From: Streptomyces sp. B3I8
GTDB taxonomy: Bacteria > Actinomycetota > Actinomycetes > Streptomycetales > Streptomycetaceae
Assembly: GCF_030816915.1 (NCBI RefSeq)
Contig: NZ_JAUSYN010000002.1
Location: 558,001 to 622,000 of the forward strand
Reading direction: 5' to 3'
Length of the DNA: 64,000 nucleotides
Every line of letters begins with the position of its first letter. Position 1 is the stretch's first letter. The notes beneath the pieces were generated by a model, which searched no databases, was not told the DNA's origin, and was given only the letters and a program-made list of their open reading frames with translations. The translations under genes were made by a program, and so were the position numbers. Shown here in pieces: positions 50,591 through 59,304 of the stretch.

Positions 50591-53014
50591 ATGCGTATTC
50601 GTCACAGATGGGCGGCCGTCGCGGCCGCCGTCCTGTTCGCCACCGCGGGGACCCTGCCCGCGACCGCCGCCCAGGGCGCGGCACACCATCCGGAACGTCC
50701 TTCCGCCGGCGGGCTGTCGGCCGAGATCCGCTACACCGAGTACGGCATTCCGCACATCGTCGCCGAGGACTACCCGGACCTCGGCTTCGGCGAGGGCTAC
50801 GCCCAGGCCGCCGACCAGGTCTGCACGCTCGCCGACGGCTTCGTCACGCTGCGCGGGGAGCGCTCGCGCTGGTTCGGCGCCGACGCGCGGCCGGACGGCT
50901 CGCTGTCCTCGGCGTCGACCAATCTGACCAGCGACCTCTACTTCCGCGGGGTGCGCCGGGCGCACACGGTGGAGAAGCTGCTCGCCGAGCGCGCGCCGCT
51001 GGGCCCGAGCAAGGAGGTGCGCGAGCTGATGCGCGGCTGGGCCGCCGGGTACAACGCCTGGCTGGCCCGGCACCGGATCACCGACCCCGCCTGCGAGGGC
51101 GCGGACTGGGTGCGGCCGGTCACCCCGCTCGACGTGGCCGTGCGCGGCTACGCGGTGGTCGTCCTGGCCGGTCAGGGCCGCGTCGTCGACTCGCTGGCGA
51201 CCGCGCGTCCACCCGCCGCCGGTGCGTCGGACGAGCGCTCCGCAGCGGTGACCCCCGACCCGCGGGCGGCGGCCCGTGCCGCGCGGGAGATGTTCGCGCA
51301 GGACCGGAGCGACATGGGGTCCAACGCGGTCGCCTTCAGCGGGGCCACCACTGCCGACGGCCGGGGTCTGCTGCTGGGCAACCCGCACTACCCGTGGCAG
51401 GGCGGCCGCCGCTTCTGGCAGTCCCAGCTCACCGTCCCGGGCGAGCTGAACGTGGCCGGCGGTTCGCTGCTCGGTCTGCCGATCACCTCCATCGGCTTCA
51501 ACGGCCGCACGGCGTGGAGCCACACGGTGGCCACCGGGACCCCGGAGAACCTGTACCAGCTCACCCTCGATCCCTCCGACCCCACGGTCTACCTGGTCGA
51601 CGGCCGGCGGGAGCGGATGACGAAGCGGACCGTGACCGTCGCCGTGAAGGACGCCGCGCCGGTCACCCGCGCCCAGTGGTGGACGCGGTACGGCCCGGTC
51701 ATCACCTCCATGGGCAGCCAGATACCCCTGCCCTGGACGGCCACGACGGCGTACGCGCTCAACGACCCCAACGCGGCCAACCTCCGCTTCGCCGACACCT
51801 CCCTCGGCTTCGCCAAGGCCCGGAGCACCGCGGACGTCCAGCGCTCCCTGGAGCGGAACCAGGGGCTGCCGTGGGTGAACACCATCGCCGCCGACTCCTC
51901 GGGACACTCCCTGTTCACCCAGTCCCAGGTGCTGCCCCGCATCACCGACGGCCTTCAGGCGCGCTGCTCCACCCCGCTGGGCCGGGCCACGTACTCCTCC
52001 GCGGGGCTCGCGGTCCTCGACGGCTCCCGCGGCGCCTGTGCGCTCGGGAGTGACGCGGACGCCGTCCAGGCGGGCACCTTCGGGCCCTCCCGGATGCCGA
52101 CGCTGAAGGACGCGCCGTACGCGGAGAACAGCAACGACAGCGCGTGGCTGGCCAACGCGGACCGTCCGCTGACCGGTTACGAGCGGGTGTTCGGCCGGAT
52201 CGCCGCGCCGGTGAGCCCGCGCACACGGGGCGCCGTGCAGGACGTGTCCGCGATGGCCGCGCGCGGCCGTCTGACCGTACGGGACCTGCAGCGGCAGCAG
52301 TTCGCCGACCGGGTGCCGGTGGCCGACCTGGCCGCCGGTGACACCGCCCGGGCCTGCGCCGCACTGCCCGGCGGTACGGCGACGGCGTCCGACGGGACGA
52401 CCGTGGACGTGTCGAAGGCGTGCCGGGTTCTCGCGGACTGGAACCGCACCGCCGGCACCGACAGCAAGGGCGCGCTGCTCTTCGACCGGTTCTGGCGGAA
52501 GCTGAGCGGCGCCCTGCCACTGGACCGACTGTGGGAGGTCCCGTTCTCCGCGACGGCCCCGCTGAGCACCCCGCGCACGCTGAACACCGCCACGCCCGCC
52601 TTCGCCACCGCCCTCGCCGACGCGGTACGGGAGCTCGACGGGGCCGGGATCGGGCTCGACGAACCGCTGGGCGCCCACCAGTTCGTGGTGCGCGACGGCA
52701 GGCGGATCCCGGTGCCGGGCGGGACCGAGTCGCTCGGGGTGTGGAACAAGGTCGAGTCGGTGTGGGACGCGCCGGCCGGCGGCTACACCGAGGTGACCAC
52801 CGGGTCGAGTCATGTGCAGGCGGTCGGCTGGGACGGCAGCGGCTGCCCGGTGGCCCGGACGCTGCTGACGTACTCGCAGTCCTCGAACCCGAACTCGGCG
52901 CACTACGCCGACCAGACCCGGCTGTTCTCCCAGGAGAAGTGGGTGACGTTCCGCTTCTGCGAGCGTGACATCCGCTCCTCGCCCGCGCTGAGGGTGGTGC
53001 GGGTCAGGGGCTGA
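50591..53014 (+). CDS. Secreted penicillin-acylase-family Ntn hydrolase
   Basis: 807 residues from the ATG at 50591 (GAGGGG 4 nt upstream). Signal peptide about 1-28 (AAVAAAVLFATAGTLPATAAQ). Alpha subunit about 30-230, linker about 200-240, then autoproteolytic site DMGSNAVAFSG where Ser should become the N-terminal nucleophile of the beta subunit. NPHYPWQGGRRFWQSQL and ITSIGFNGRTAWSHTV are typical of the AHL-acylase/aculeacin-acylase branch. Likely an extracellular acylase cleaving amide-linked acyl chains (quorum signals or lipopeptides). No ribosome-site doubt. Confidence 0.9.
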   Translation: MRIRHRWAAVAAAVLFATAGTLPATAAQGAAHHPERPSAGGLSAEIRYTEYGIPHIVAEDYPDLGFGEGYAQAADQVCTLADGFVTLRGERSRWFGADARPDGSLSSASTNLTSDLYFRGVRRAHTVEKLLAERAPLGPSKEVRELMRGWAAGYNAWLARHRITDPACEGADWVRPVTPLDVAVRGYAVVVLAGQGRVVDSLATARPPAAGASDERSAAVTPDPRAAARAAREMFAQDRSDMGSNAVAFSGATTADGRGLLLGNPHYPWQGGRRFWQSQLTVPGELNVAGGSLLGLPITSIGFNGRTAWSHTVATGTPENLYQLTLDPSDPTVYLVDGRRERMTKRTVTVAVKDAAPVTRAQWWTRYGPVITSMGSQIPLPWTATTAYALNDPNAANLRFADTSLGFAKARSTADVQRSLERNQGLPWVNTIAADSSGHSLFTQSQVLPRITDGLQARCSTPLGRATYSSAGLAVLDGSRGACALGSDADAVQAGTFGPSRMPTLKDAPYAENSNDSAWLANADRPLTGYERVFGRIAAPVSPRTRGAVQDVSAMAARGRLTVRDLQRQQFADRVPVADLAAGDTARACAALPGGTATASDGTTVDVSKACRVLADWNRTAGTDSKGALLFDRFWRKLSGALPLDRLWEVPFSATAPLSTPRTLNTATPAFATALADAVRELDGAGIGLDEPLGAHQFVVRDGRRIPVPGGTESLGVWNKVESVWDAPAGGYTEVTTGSSHVQAVGWDGSGCPVARTLLTYSQSSNPNSAHYADQTRLFSQEKWVTFRFCERDIRSSPALRVVRVRG

Positions 53015-53076
53015 GGGACGGTGGTGGCGGGTCCGGTCCGGGCCCGCCACCACTGCCGCCCTCCGGTGGCGCCCCG

Positions 53077-54654
53077 TCAGATGGTGTCCTCCAGTACGGC
53101 CCGGGCCGCGTTGTGGCCCGGGATGCCGCTCACCCCGCCGCCGCGCACCGCGCCCGCCCCGCACAGCAGGACATTGGCGTGCGCGGTCTCCACGCCCCAG
53201 CGGCCGGTGACGCCCTCCTGCGCGTACGGCCAGGACAGTTCGCGGTGGAAGATGTTGCCGCCGGGCAGCCGCAGGTCGCGTTCCAGGTCGAGCGGGGTGC
53301 GTGCCTCGATGCAGGGGCGGCCCTCGGCGTCGGTGGCCAGGCAGTCGGCGAGCGGTTCGGCGAGGTGGGCGTCGAGTTGGGCGAGGGTGGCCGTCAGCAG
53401 TTCCTCGCGGCGGCCGTCGTTGTCGGCGGCGAAGAGCCGGGCCGGGGTGTGCAGGCCGAACAGGGTGAGCGTGTGGTGGCCCCGGGCGGCTTGATCGGGG
53501 CCGAGGATGCTCGGGTCGGTGAGCGAGTGGCAGTAGATCTCCGAGGGCGGCGCGGTGGGCAGTGCGCCGGCGGCGGCCTGGGCGTGGGCGGTCGCGAGCT
53601 GTTCGTAGCCCTCGGCGATGTGGAAGGTGCCGGCGAACGCCTCGCGCGGGTCGACGGCGGTGTCGCGCAGCCGGGGCAGCCGGGTGAGCAGCATGTTCAC
53701 CTTGAGCTGGGCGCCCTCGGCGGGGGCGGGCGGGGTGTCGCCGGTGAGCCGGGCCAGTTCCTCGGGCGAGGCGCCCACGAGGACGTGCCGTGCGGCGACG
53801 GCGGCCTCGCCGTCGGGGCCCCGGTGCGTGACCTCGGCGGTGCGGCCGTCGGTGTCGATACGGACGGCCTCGCGGCCGGTGCGCAGGTGGGCGCCCGCCT
53901 CCCGGGCGGCGTCCGCCAGGGCGTCGGTGAGCGCGCCCATGCCGCCCACGGGCACGTCCCACGCGCCGGTGCCGCCGCCGATCACGTGGTACAGGAAGCA
54001 GCGGTTCTGGGCGAGGGAGGCGTCGTGGGCACCGGCGAAGGTGCCGATGAGGGCGTCGGTGAGGACGACGCCGCGGACCGTGTCGTCGGTGAAGCGTTCC
54101 TCGACGGCGGCGCCGACCGGTTCCTCGAACAGGGCCCGCCAGGCCTCCTCGTCGTCGATGCGGCGGCGCAGCTCCGCGCGGGTCGGCAGGGGCTCGGTGA
54201 GTGTGGGGAAGACCCGGCGGGCGAGACGGCCGGTCATGTCGTAGAAGCGCTGCCAGGCCTCGTACTCGCGGTCGGAGCCGGTGAGGCGGGCGAACGCCTC
54301 GCGGGTGCGCCGCTCTCCGCCGCCGACCAGCAGTCCGGTGGGGCGGCCGGCGCGTTCGACGGGGGTGTACGAGGAGATCGTGCGCGGGCGGGTCCGGAAG
54401 GTGAGGCCGAGGTCCTGGACGATCTTCGACGGCAGCAGGCTGACCAGGTAGGAGTAGCGGGAGAGCCGGGCGTCCACGCCGGGGAACGGGCGGGTGGAGA
54501 CGGCGGCGCCGCCGGTGTGGTCCAGGCGTTCCAGGACGAGCACGGACCGGCCGGCCCGGGCGAGGTAGGCGGCGGCGACCAGTCCGTTGTGGCCGCCGCC
54601 CACGATCACGGCGTCGTAGCGGTCGGCGGCGGGGTGTCCCTGGGGTGCGGGCAT
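53077..54654 (-). CDS. Phytoene-desaturase-like FAD oxidoreductase
   Basis: 525 residues, ATG with AAGGA 4 nt upstream. VIVGGGHNGLVAAAYLARAGRSVLVLERLDHTGGAAVSTRPFPGVDARLSRYSYLVSLLP is the N-terminal FAD block of a NAD(P)/FAD-dependent oxidoreductase related to CrtI and retinol saturases (PYROXD2-like). HNGLVAAAYLA is the familiar variant of this branch. It is not near other carotenoid genes (19 kb away) so it is probably not a carotenoid enzyme. Overall function unknown; 61 bp separate it from the co-directional MpaB-like gene upstream. Confidence 0.85.
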   Translation of the reverse strand: MPAPQGHPAADRYDAVIVGGGHNGLVAAAYLARAGRSVLVLERLDHTGGAAVSTRPFPGVDARLSRYSYLVSLLPSKIVQDLGLTFRTRPRTISSYTPVERAGRPTGLLVGGGERRTREAFARLTGSDREYEAWQRFYDMTGRLARRVFPTLTEPLPTRAELRRRIDDEEAWRALFEEPVGAAVEERFTDDTVRGVVLTDALIGTFAGAHDASLAQNRCFLYHVIGGGTGAWDVPVGGMGALTDALADAAREAGAHLRTGREAVRIDTDGRTAEVTHRGPDGEAAVAARHVLVGASPEELARLTGDTPPAPAEGAQLKVNMLLTRLPRLRDTAVDPREAFAGTFHIAEGYEQLATAHAQAAAGALPTAPPSEIYCHSLTDPSILGPDQAARGHHTLTLFGLHTPARLFAADNDGRREELLTATLAQLDAHLAEPLADCLATDAEGRPCIEARTPLDLERDLRLPGGNIFHRELSWPYAQEGVTGRWGVETAHANVLLCGAGAVRGGGVSGIPGHNAARAVLEDTI

Positions 54655-54715
54655 GTGGTCCTTGGTAACACGCGGGGGCGGGGTGGGCCAGGGTGCGTCT
54701 GCGAGGGCGTGGTGT

Positions 54716-55588
54716 TCAGGGGGTGAGGCGGCGCGGGTCGGGACGGGTACCCGGACCGAGGCGCGCGGTGGCGCGCAGTATGTGCTGCGGCGGGAGCTGC
54801 CAGCGCAGGCGCGCGGGGAGGGTGCGCAGCAGGGCGCCGGTGCGCCGGAGCCGTCGGGTGACGGTGGCGGGCGGCGGGGCGGGGCGGCCGTACAGCGCGT
54901 GGGCGTACGGCGGGAGGGCGGCGTAGGACAGGTCCGCCACGTGCCGCCAGAGCAGGGCGCGGGCCGGGACGAGGAGGGGGTGGACCGGGGGGCGGCGCAG
55001 GAAGTCCTCGATCTCACGGGCATCGGGCCCGGCGGCCAGCGAGGGCTGTACCGAGGCGAAGTAGGCGGCGAGTTCGGCCCGGTCGCCGGGCACTTCGCCG
55101 GGGTCCAGGCCGACGAGCCGGGCGCTCACGCGGTGTTCGGCGATGTAACGGTCGGCGTGGACGTCGGTGAGGGGGAAACCGGAGCGGCGCAGCACGTGCA
55201 GGTAGGAGTCGATCTCGGCGCAGTGCACCCAGAGCAGCAGTTCGGGGTCGTCGACGCGGTAGGTCCGCCCGGTGTCCGGGTCGGTGGCGCGGAGCCTGTC
55301 GTGGATGCGGCGGACGTGGGCGCCCGCGCGTTCGGCGGCCTCGGTGGTGCCGTAGGTCGTGGTGCCCACGTAGTCGGCGGTGCGGCGCAGCCTGCCCCAG
55401 GCGTCGTCGCGGAAGTCGGAGTTCTCGATCACTCCGCGGACTGCGCGGGGGTGCAGGGCCTGGAGGTAGAGGGCGCGGATGCCGGCCACCCACATCATCG
55501 GGTCGCCGTGCGCCTGCCAGGTCACGGAGGCCGGGGTGAAGAGGCCGGGATCGGCACGCTCGCCGTGGTGGCTGTGGGGGGTGTCCAC
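54716..55588 (-). CDS. Oxygenase MpaB-family protein (DUF2236)
   Basis: 290 residues, GTG start. Opening WQAHGDPMMWVAGIRALYLQALHPRAVRGVIENSDFRDDAWGRLRRTADYVGTTTYGTTEAAERAGAHVRRIH is the DUF2236/MpaB signature, with conserved His and Arg residues; WVHCAEIDSYLHVLRRSGFPL follows. The family includes heme- or metal-dependent oxygenases such as the latex-clearing protein relatives, with mostly unknown substrates. It is co-directional with the desaturase-like gene; the pair may act on one lipid substrate. No signal peptide. Confidence 0.82.
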   Translation of the reverse strand: MDTPHSHHGERADPGLFTPASVTWQAHGDPMMWVAGIRALYLQALHPRAVRGVIENSDFRDDAWGRLRRTADYVGTTTYGTTEAAERAGAHVRRIHDRLRATDPDTGRTYRVDDPELLLWVHCAEIDSYLHVLRRSGFPLTDVHADRYIAEHRVSARLVGLDPGEVPGDRAELAAYFASVQPSLAAGPDAREIEDFLRRPPVHPLLVPARALLWRHVADLSYAALPPYAHALYGRPAPPPATVTRRLRRTGALLRTLPARLRWQLPPQHILRATARLGPGTRPDPRRLTP

Positions 55589-55619
55589 GGAGCCCAGGCT
55601 AACGCGCCCCCGGGTGTCA

Positions 55620-55720
55620 CCCTGGGATCGCGCGGCTCCCCGCGCCCGCGGGCGGGGCGCGGCCCCGTCTTCAGGAGCGCGGGGAACCGCGCGAGCCCAC
55701 CACGACGCACCCGTACCCGC
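55620..55720. repeat. Dispersed intergenic GC element, inverted-arm copy
   Basis: GCGCGGCTCCCCGCGC at 55630-55645 pairs with GCGCGGGGAACCGCGC at 55677-55692 (one mismatch). The arm core is the motif seen at 2206 and 19541. It lies just upstream of the MpaB-like gene and downstream of the DUF326 gene, in a position to terminate the latter. Confidence 0.55.
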
Positions 55721-55780
55721 CGGCGCACCGCACGCGGCTCTCCCCGGGCGCCGGCCGCGGGCCGTGGGGCCACCGGCCCG

Positions 55781-56167
55781 TCAGGCCAGAGTGGCCATGA
55801 AGTCCGTGCAGGCCTGCGCGCACTCGCGGCAGACCTTGGCGGTGTCCTCCGCGCCCGGGTGGTCGTCGAAGACGTGCGCGCTCTCCAGGCACGCCGCCCG
55901 GCACCACTCGACCTGGACGCGGAGCGCCGCCTCGTCCTGGCTGCCCTGTTCGGACAGGACGCGGCAGGTGGCGTCGCACACCTCGGCGCACATGATGCCC
56001 TTGCGTCGTACCGCTTCCTGGTCCGCCGGCCCGCCCGGATCCACGAGGCTCGCGCGCAGGGCACAGGCACGTGCACACTCGGTACACGTCTGGGCGCACG
56101 CGAAGCGGTCCTCCAGGAACCGGAAGAGCTCCTCCTGAGTCGTCGTCCGAGATGTCGTCGTAGTCAC
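55781..56167 (-). CDS. DUF326 four-helix Cys-rich (copper-storage-like) protein
   Basis: 128 residues from a GTG at 56165-56167 with only weak ribosome signal. Cys spacing is that of the DUF326/Csp family: FACAQTCTECARACALRA, IMCAEVCDATCRVL, VQVEWCRAACLESAHVF and VCRECAQACTDF, giving a four-helix bundle with a Cys-lined core able to bind many Cu(I) ions. A cytoplasmic location is expected as there is no signal peptide. No copper-export genes or copper regulator lie alongside it. Confidence 0.85.
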   Translation of the reverse strand: MTTTTSRTTTQEELFRFLEDRFACAQTCTECARACALRASLVDPGGPADQEAVRRKGIMCAEVCDATCRVLSEQGSQDEAALRVQVEWCRAACLESAHVFDDHPGAEDTAKVCRECAQACTDFMATLA

Positions 56168-56313
56168 CCTGTCCGGGTAGCCGGGCTCCCCGGCCCCAAA
56201 CCACCGGTGGCGCGGGCGGAGTGGGTGCGCGGGCGCGCGTCGAGGGGCCCGCGCGCTCGGCGCGGGCCCCTCATGTACGTACTGCCGGACGGTGCCGGAG
56301 TCCACCGCGACCG

Positions 56314-56682
56314 TCAGGTGCTGCCGGGGCCGCCGCTGCCGAAGCCGCCGCTGCCGCCCTGGTTCCAGCGGGGTCGCTTCTGTTCCGGGTCCGTCCGGGA
56401 CGAGGCGTTGCCGTGGGCGGGCATCTCGTGCGGGGTGAGGCGGTGCTCGTCGTCGCGGGGCATCTCGTGCGGTTCCCGCACCTGCTGCTCCTCGCGGACG
56501 GGGCCGCCCTCGGGCATCCTCGGCTGTTCCTCGGGGCGGGGCGGGGCCGGCGCGCGCCGTCGGGTCTGGTAGCCCTTCCACACCGCGCCGATCAGCAGCG
56601 CGACCACGACCACGCCCGCGACGACCGGTCCGATGACGGAGAAGCCGCTCGCCGCGGTGGTTACCGTCCATTGCGTACTCAT
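56314..56682 (-). CDS. DUF6479-family small membrane protein
   Basis: 122 residues from the ATG at 56680-56682. One membrane helix at about 15-36 (SVIGPVVAGVVVVALLIGAVW), a basic stop-transfer GYQTRRR, then a Pro/Glu-rich cytoplasmic tail ending in Gly-rich GGSGGFGSGG. The opening STQWTVTTAASGFSVIGPVVAG is characteristic of the Streptomyces DUF6479 family. Function unknown; membrane anchoring of the acidic tail is likely. GGGAG lies just before the ATG. Confidence 0.75.
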   Translation of the reverse strand: MSTQWTVTTAASGFSVIGPVVAGVVVVALLIGAVWKGYQTRRRAPAPPRPEEQPRMPEGGPVREEQQVREPHEMPRDDEHRLTPHEMPAHGNASSRTDPEQKRPRWNQGGSGGFGSGGPGST

Positions 56683-56736
56683 GGCTCCCGCGTACCCCGG
56701 AAGCCCCCTCACAACCGCGGGCCCTGTGACACGCCG

Positions 56737-56781
56737 GACGGCCCTCTCCTCCCTGGCCCTGTCAGGGAGGAGAGGGCCGTC
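56737..56781. terminator. Terminator after the NRPS/ketosynthase operon
   Basis: A perfect 19-bp stem, arms 56737-56755 and 56763-56781, 7-nt loop, beginning just after the last ketosynthase stop codon on the minus strand. Confidence 0.9.
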
Positions 56782-56788
56782 GATCCGG

Positions 56789-58009
56789 TCAGGACTCCCG
56801 CGTCACCACGAGGCTGACGTTGTGCCCGCCGAAGCCGAAGGAGTTGGCCAGGGCCGCCGCGGGGCGGTCCGTACGGTTCTCCCCGGCGACGACGTCCAGG
56901 TGGATCCTGGGGTCGACCGTCCGCAGGTTCCGGGTCGCCGGGACGACCCCGTGGTGGACGGAGAGCAGCGCGGACGTGGCGCCGAAGGCCCCGGAGGCGC
57001 CGAGCATGTGCCCGGTCATGGACTTCGTCGCCGTGACGGTCGGGTGGTCGCCCACCGCCTTGGCGACGGCGTCGGCCTCGGCGAGGTCACCGCCCTCGGT
57101 GGAGGTGGCGTGCGCGTGCACGTGCCCGATGTCGCCGGGTTCCAGCTCCGCGTCCCGCAGTGCCGCGCGGATCGCCAGTATCTGGCCCTCCGCGTCGGAG
57201 GCGGAGATGTGGTGGGCGCTGGAGTTGACGGCTGCGCCGGCCAGGGCGCCGTAGACGCGCGCGCCCCGGGCGCGCGCGAAGTCCGCGCGCTCCAGGACCA
57301 TGACACTCGCGCCCTCGGCCATCACGAAGCCGGTGCGCTCCGCGTCGAAGGGCCGGGACACCCCGGCCGGGTCGCCCTCGTCCCGGGAGAGCGCCTTCAT
57401 CTGTGCGAACGCGGCCACGATGAACGGGTGCACCGAGGCCTCGGTGCCGCCCGCGACCACGACGTCGGCGCGGCCGAGCCGGATCAGGTCCAGTCCCAGC
57501 GCGATCGCCTCCGCGCCGGAGGCGCAGGCGCTGACCGGCGCCCGTGCCCCGGCCCGCGCGCCCAGGTCGAGGCTGACCCAGGCGGCGGGACCGTTCGGCA
57601 TGAGCATGGGCACGGCGTGCGGGGACAGCCTGCGCATGCCGGAACTCGCGTACAGCTCGTTCTGGCCGAGCGTGCTGAGCACGCCCCCGATACCGGTGCC
57701 GACGACCACGGCGAGCCGCTCGGGCTCGACCTCGGGCCGGCCCGCGTCCTCCATGGCCTGCCGGGCGGCGGCCACGGCGAGCTGCTCGCCGCGGTCCAGC
57801 CTGCGCGCCTGGACCCGGCCCAGGATGTCGACGGGGTCGGCGGTGACCGTCCCGGCGATCCGTACGGGCAGGTCCTCGGGCCAGTCCCCGGGCAGGGCGC
57901 GCACGCCGGAGCGCTGGTCGAGCAGCGCCTGCCAGGAGTCGGCCGCGGTGGCGCCCAGGGGGGTCAGCGCGCCGAGCCCCGTGACGAGGACGTCGTGGTG
58001 CCCGCTCAT
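56789..58009 (-). CDS. Beta-ketoacyl synthase II-like, intact catalytic triad
   Basis: 406 residues from the ATG at 58007-58009, overlapping the upstream ketosynthase stop (ATGA). Thiolase fold with the KAS I/II triad C162 (PVSACASGAEA), H300 (HAHATST) and H334 (KSMTGHMLGASG). VTGLGALTPLGATAADSW starts it and ALANSFGFGGHNVSLVV ends it. It would perform decarboxylative Claisen condensation of a malonyl-ACP with an acyl chain. Last of five overlapping genes with an NRPS module and an ACP, so its substrate is probably a carrier-bound intermediate of that pathway rather than general fatty acid. Confidence 0.88.
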   Translation of the reverse strand: MSGHHDVLVTGLGALTPLGATAADSWQALLDQRSGVRALPGDWPEDLPVRIAGTVTADPVDILGRVQARRLDRGEQLAVAAARQAMEDAGRPEVEPERLAVVVGTGIGGVLSTLGQNELYASSGMRRLSPHAVPMLMPNGPAAWVSLDLGARAGARAPVSACASGAEAIALGLDLIRLGRADVVVAGGTEASVHPFIVAAFAQMKALSRDEGDPAGVSRPFDAERTGFVMAEGASVMVLERADFARARGARVYGALAGAAVNSSAHHISASDAEGQILAIRAALRDAELEPGDIGHVHAHATSTEGGDLAEADAVAKAVGDHPTVTATKSMTGHMLGASGAFGATSALLSVHHGVVPATRNLRTVDPRIHLDVVAGENRTDRPAAALANSFGFGGHNVSLVVTRES

Positions 58010-59304
58010 CCGCCGCTGCCCTCCGTCCGCTCCCCGGCGCGGACGGACCGCGTGCCGCTCCGGAAGAGCAGGGCCACGTTGTGCCCGCCGAAGCCGAAAG
58101 AGTTCTTCACCGCGATGTTCTGTCCGTCGCCCAGCTTGAGCGGCGAGCCGTGCACCACGTCGAGTGCGACGCCGTCGTCGAGGCGCTCGAAGTTGCGGGT
58201 CGGCGGCACCAGGCCGTGGTGCAGGCTGAGGATCGTGGCGATGGACTCGAGGGCGCCGGCGGCCCCCAGGGTGTGGCCGGTCATCGACTTCAGGGCGGTG
58301 ACCGCCGGTCCCCGGCCGTCGCCGAACACGTCCCGCACCGTCTTGGCCTCGGCGGCGTCGCCGGGGAGCGTGGACGTGCCGTTGGCGTTGTAGAACGCCA
58401 CCTCCTCGGGGGAGACGCCGGCTTCCTTCAGCGCCGCCCGCACCGCGAGGGTGCTGCCGGCGCCCTCGGGGTCCGGCTGCACCATGTGGTACGCGTCGGA
58501 GGTGATGCCCACCCCGGCGAGCTCGGCGTAGATCCGGGCGCCGCGCTCGCGGGCGTGCCGCTCGGACTCCAGGACGAGGATGCCCGAGCCCTCGCCGAGG
58601 ACCATGCCGTCGCGGTCCGCGTCGAACGGGCGGGACGCGGCGGCGGGGTCGTCCACCCGCGTGGACAGGGCCCGCATGGCCGAGAACGAGGCCAGGACCA
58701 GGGGGTGCAGCGGGGCTTCGGTACCGCCCGCCACGACGATGTCGGCGTCGCCGCGACGGATCAGTTCGACCGCCGTCGCCAGCGCCTGCGTACCGGAGGA
58801 GCAGGCGTTGACGCTGGTGTGCACCCCTACACGGGCGTCGACCATCAGGGCCACGGCCGCGGCGGAGCCGTTGCCCATGGACATCGGCACGGTCATCGGC
58901 GGCACCCGCCGCCAGCCGCGCTCCTTGAGCGCCTCCCAGCCGTTGATGATGGCGTTCATGTCGCCCAGCGCGGCCGAGACGGCGACGGCCACGCGGTGCG
59001 GGGAGACGGAGGCGCCGTCGAGCCCGGCGTCGCTCCACGCCTCGGCCGCGGCGGTGACCGCGAGCTGTGCGGAGCGGCTGAAGCGGCGGCGCTGCTGGTG
59101 GTCGAGCCCGGCGCCGGGCTCGACCTTGATGCGGCCGCCCAGGACGGGCGGCGAATCCTCGGTCCACGGCTCGTCGTCCAGCACGCGGACGCCGCTCTCG
59201 CCGCGCAGGAGCGCGTCCCACGTGGCGGCCACGTCACCGCCGAGCGGGGTGGTCGTGCCGAGGCCGGTGACGACGACCTTGGTCTGCTCCGGGGGTGTGC
59301 TCAT
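58006..59304 (-). CDS. Beta-ketoacyl synthase with Cys-Asn-His site
   Basis: 432 residues from the ATG at 59302-59304, overlapping the SRPBCC stop. KAS fold with nucleophile C168 (SVNACSSGTQA) and H344 (KSMTGHTLGAAG) intact, but the first catalytic His is Asn: FYNANGTSTLPGD, N308, codon AAC. Cys-His-Asn sites occur in KAS III, but there the order and fold differ. Seen: one substitution in an otherwise conserved protein. Inference: altered decarboxylation or condensing ability, or a partner role for the intact ketosynthase encoded next. It is not a classical chain-length factor, since the Cys remains. Confidence 0.88.
   Translation of the reverse strand: MSTPPEQTKVVVTGLGTTTPLGGDVAATWDALLRGESGVRVLDDEPWTEDSPPVLGGRIKVEPGAGLDHQQRRRFSRSAQLAVTAAAEAWSDAGLDGASVSPHRVAVAVSAALGDMNAIINGWEALKERGWRRVPPMTVPMSMGNGSAAAVALMVDARVGVHTSVNACSSGTQALATAVELIRRGDADIVVAGGTEAPLHPLVLASFSAMRALSTRVDDPAAASRPFDADRDGMVLGEGSGILVLESERHARERGARIYAELAGVGITSDAYHMVQPDPEGAGSTLAVRAALKEAGVSPEEVAFYNANGTSTLPGDAAEAKTVRDVFGDGRGPAVTALKSMTGHTLGAAGALESIATILSLHHGLVPPTRNFERLDDGVALDVVHGSPLKLGDGQNIAVKNSFGFGGHNVALLFRSGTRSVRAGERTEGSGG

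Noticed and set aside
50513..53962. Minus-strand open frame of more than 1100 codons opposite the penicillin acylase gene
   Set aside because: Arg/Pro/Gly-rich shadow of the plus-strand gene and of the next minus-strand gene in another frame; no family motif or ribosome site.
56789..59304. Ketosynthase pair as a classical KS-alpha/chain-length-factor of an aromatic type II PKS
   Set aside because: Both proteins keep the active-site Cys and the second His; a chain-length factor normally replaces Cys, usually by Gln. No typical aromatase/ketoreductase set is present.
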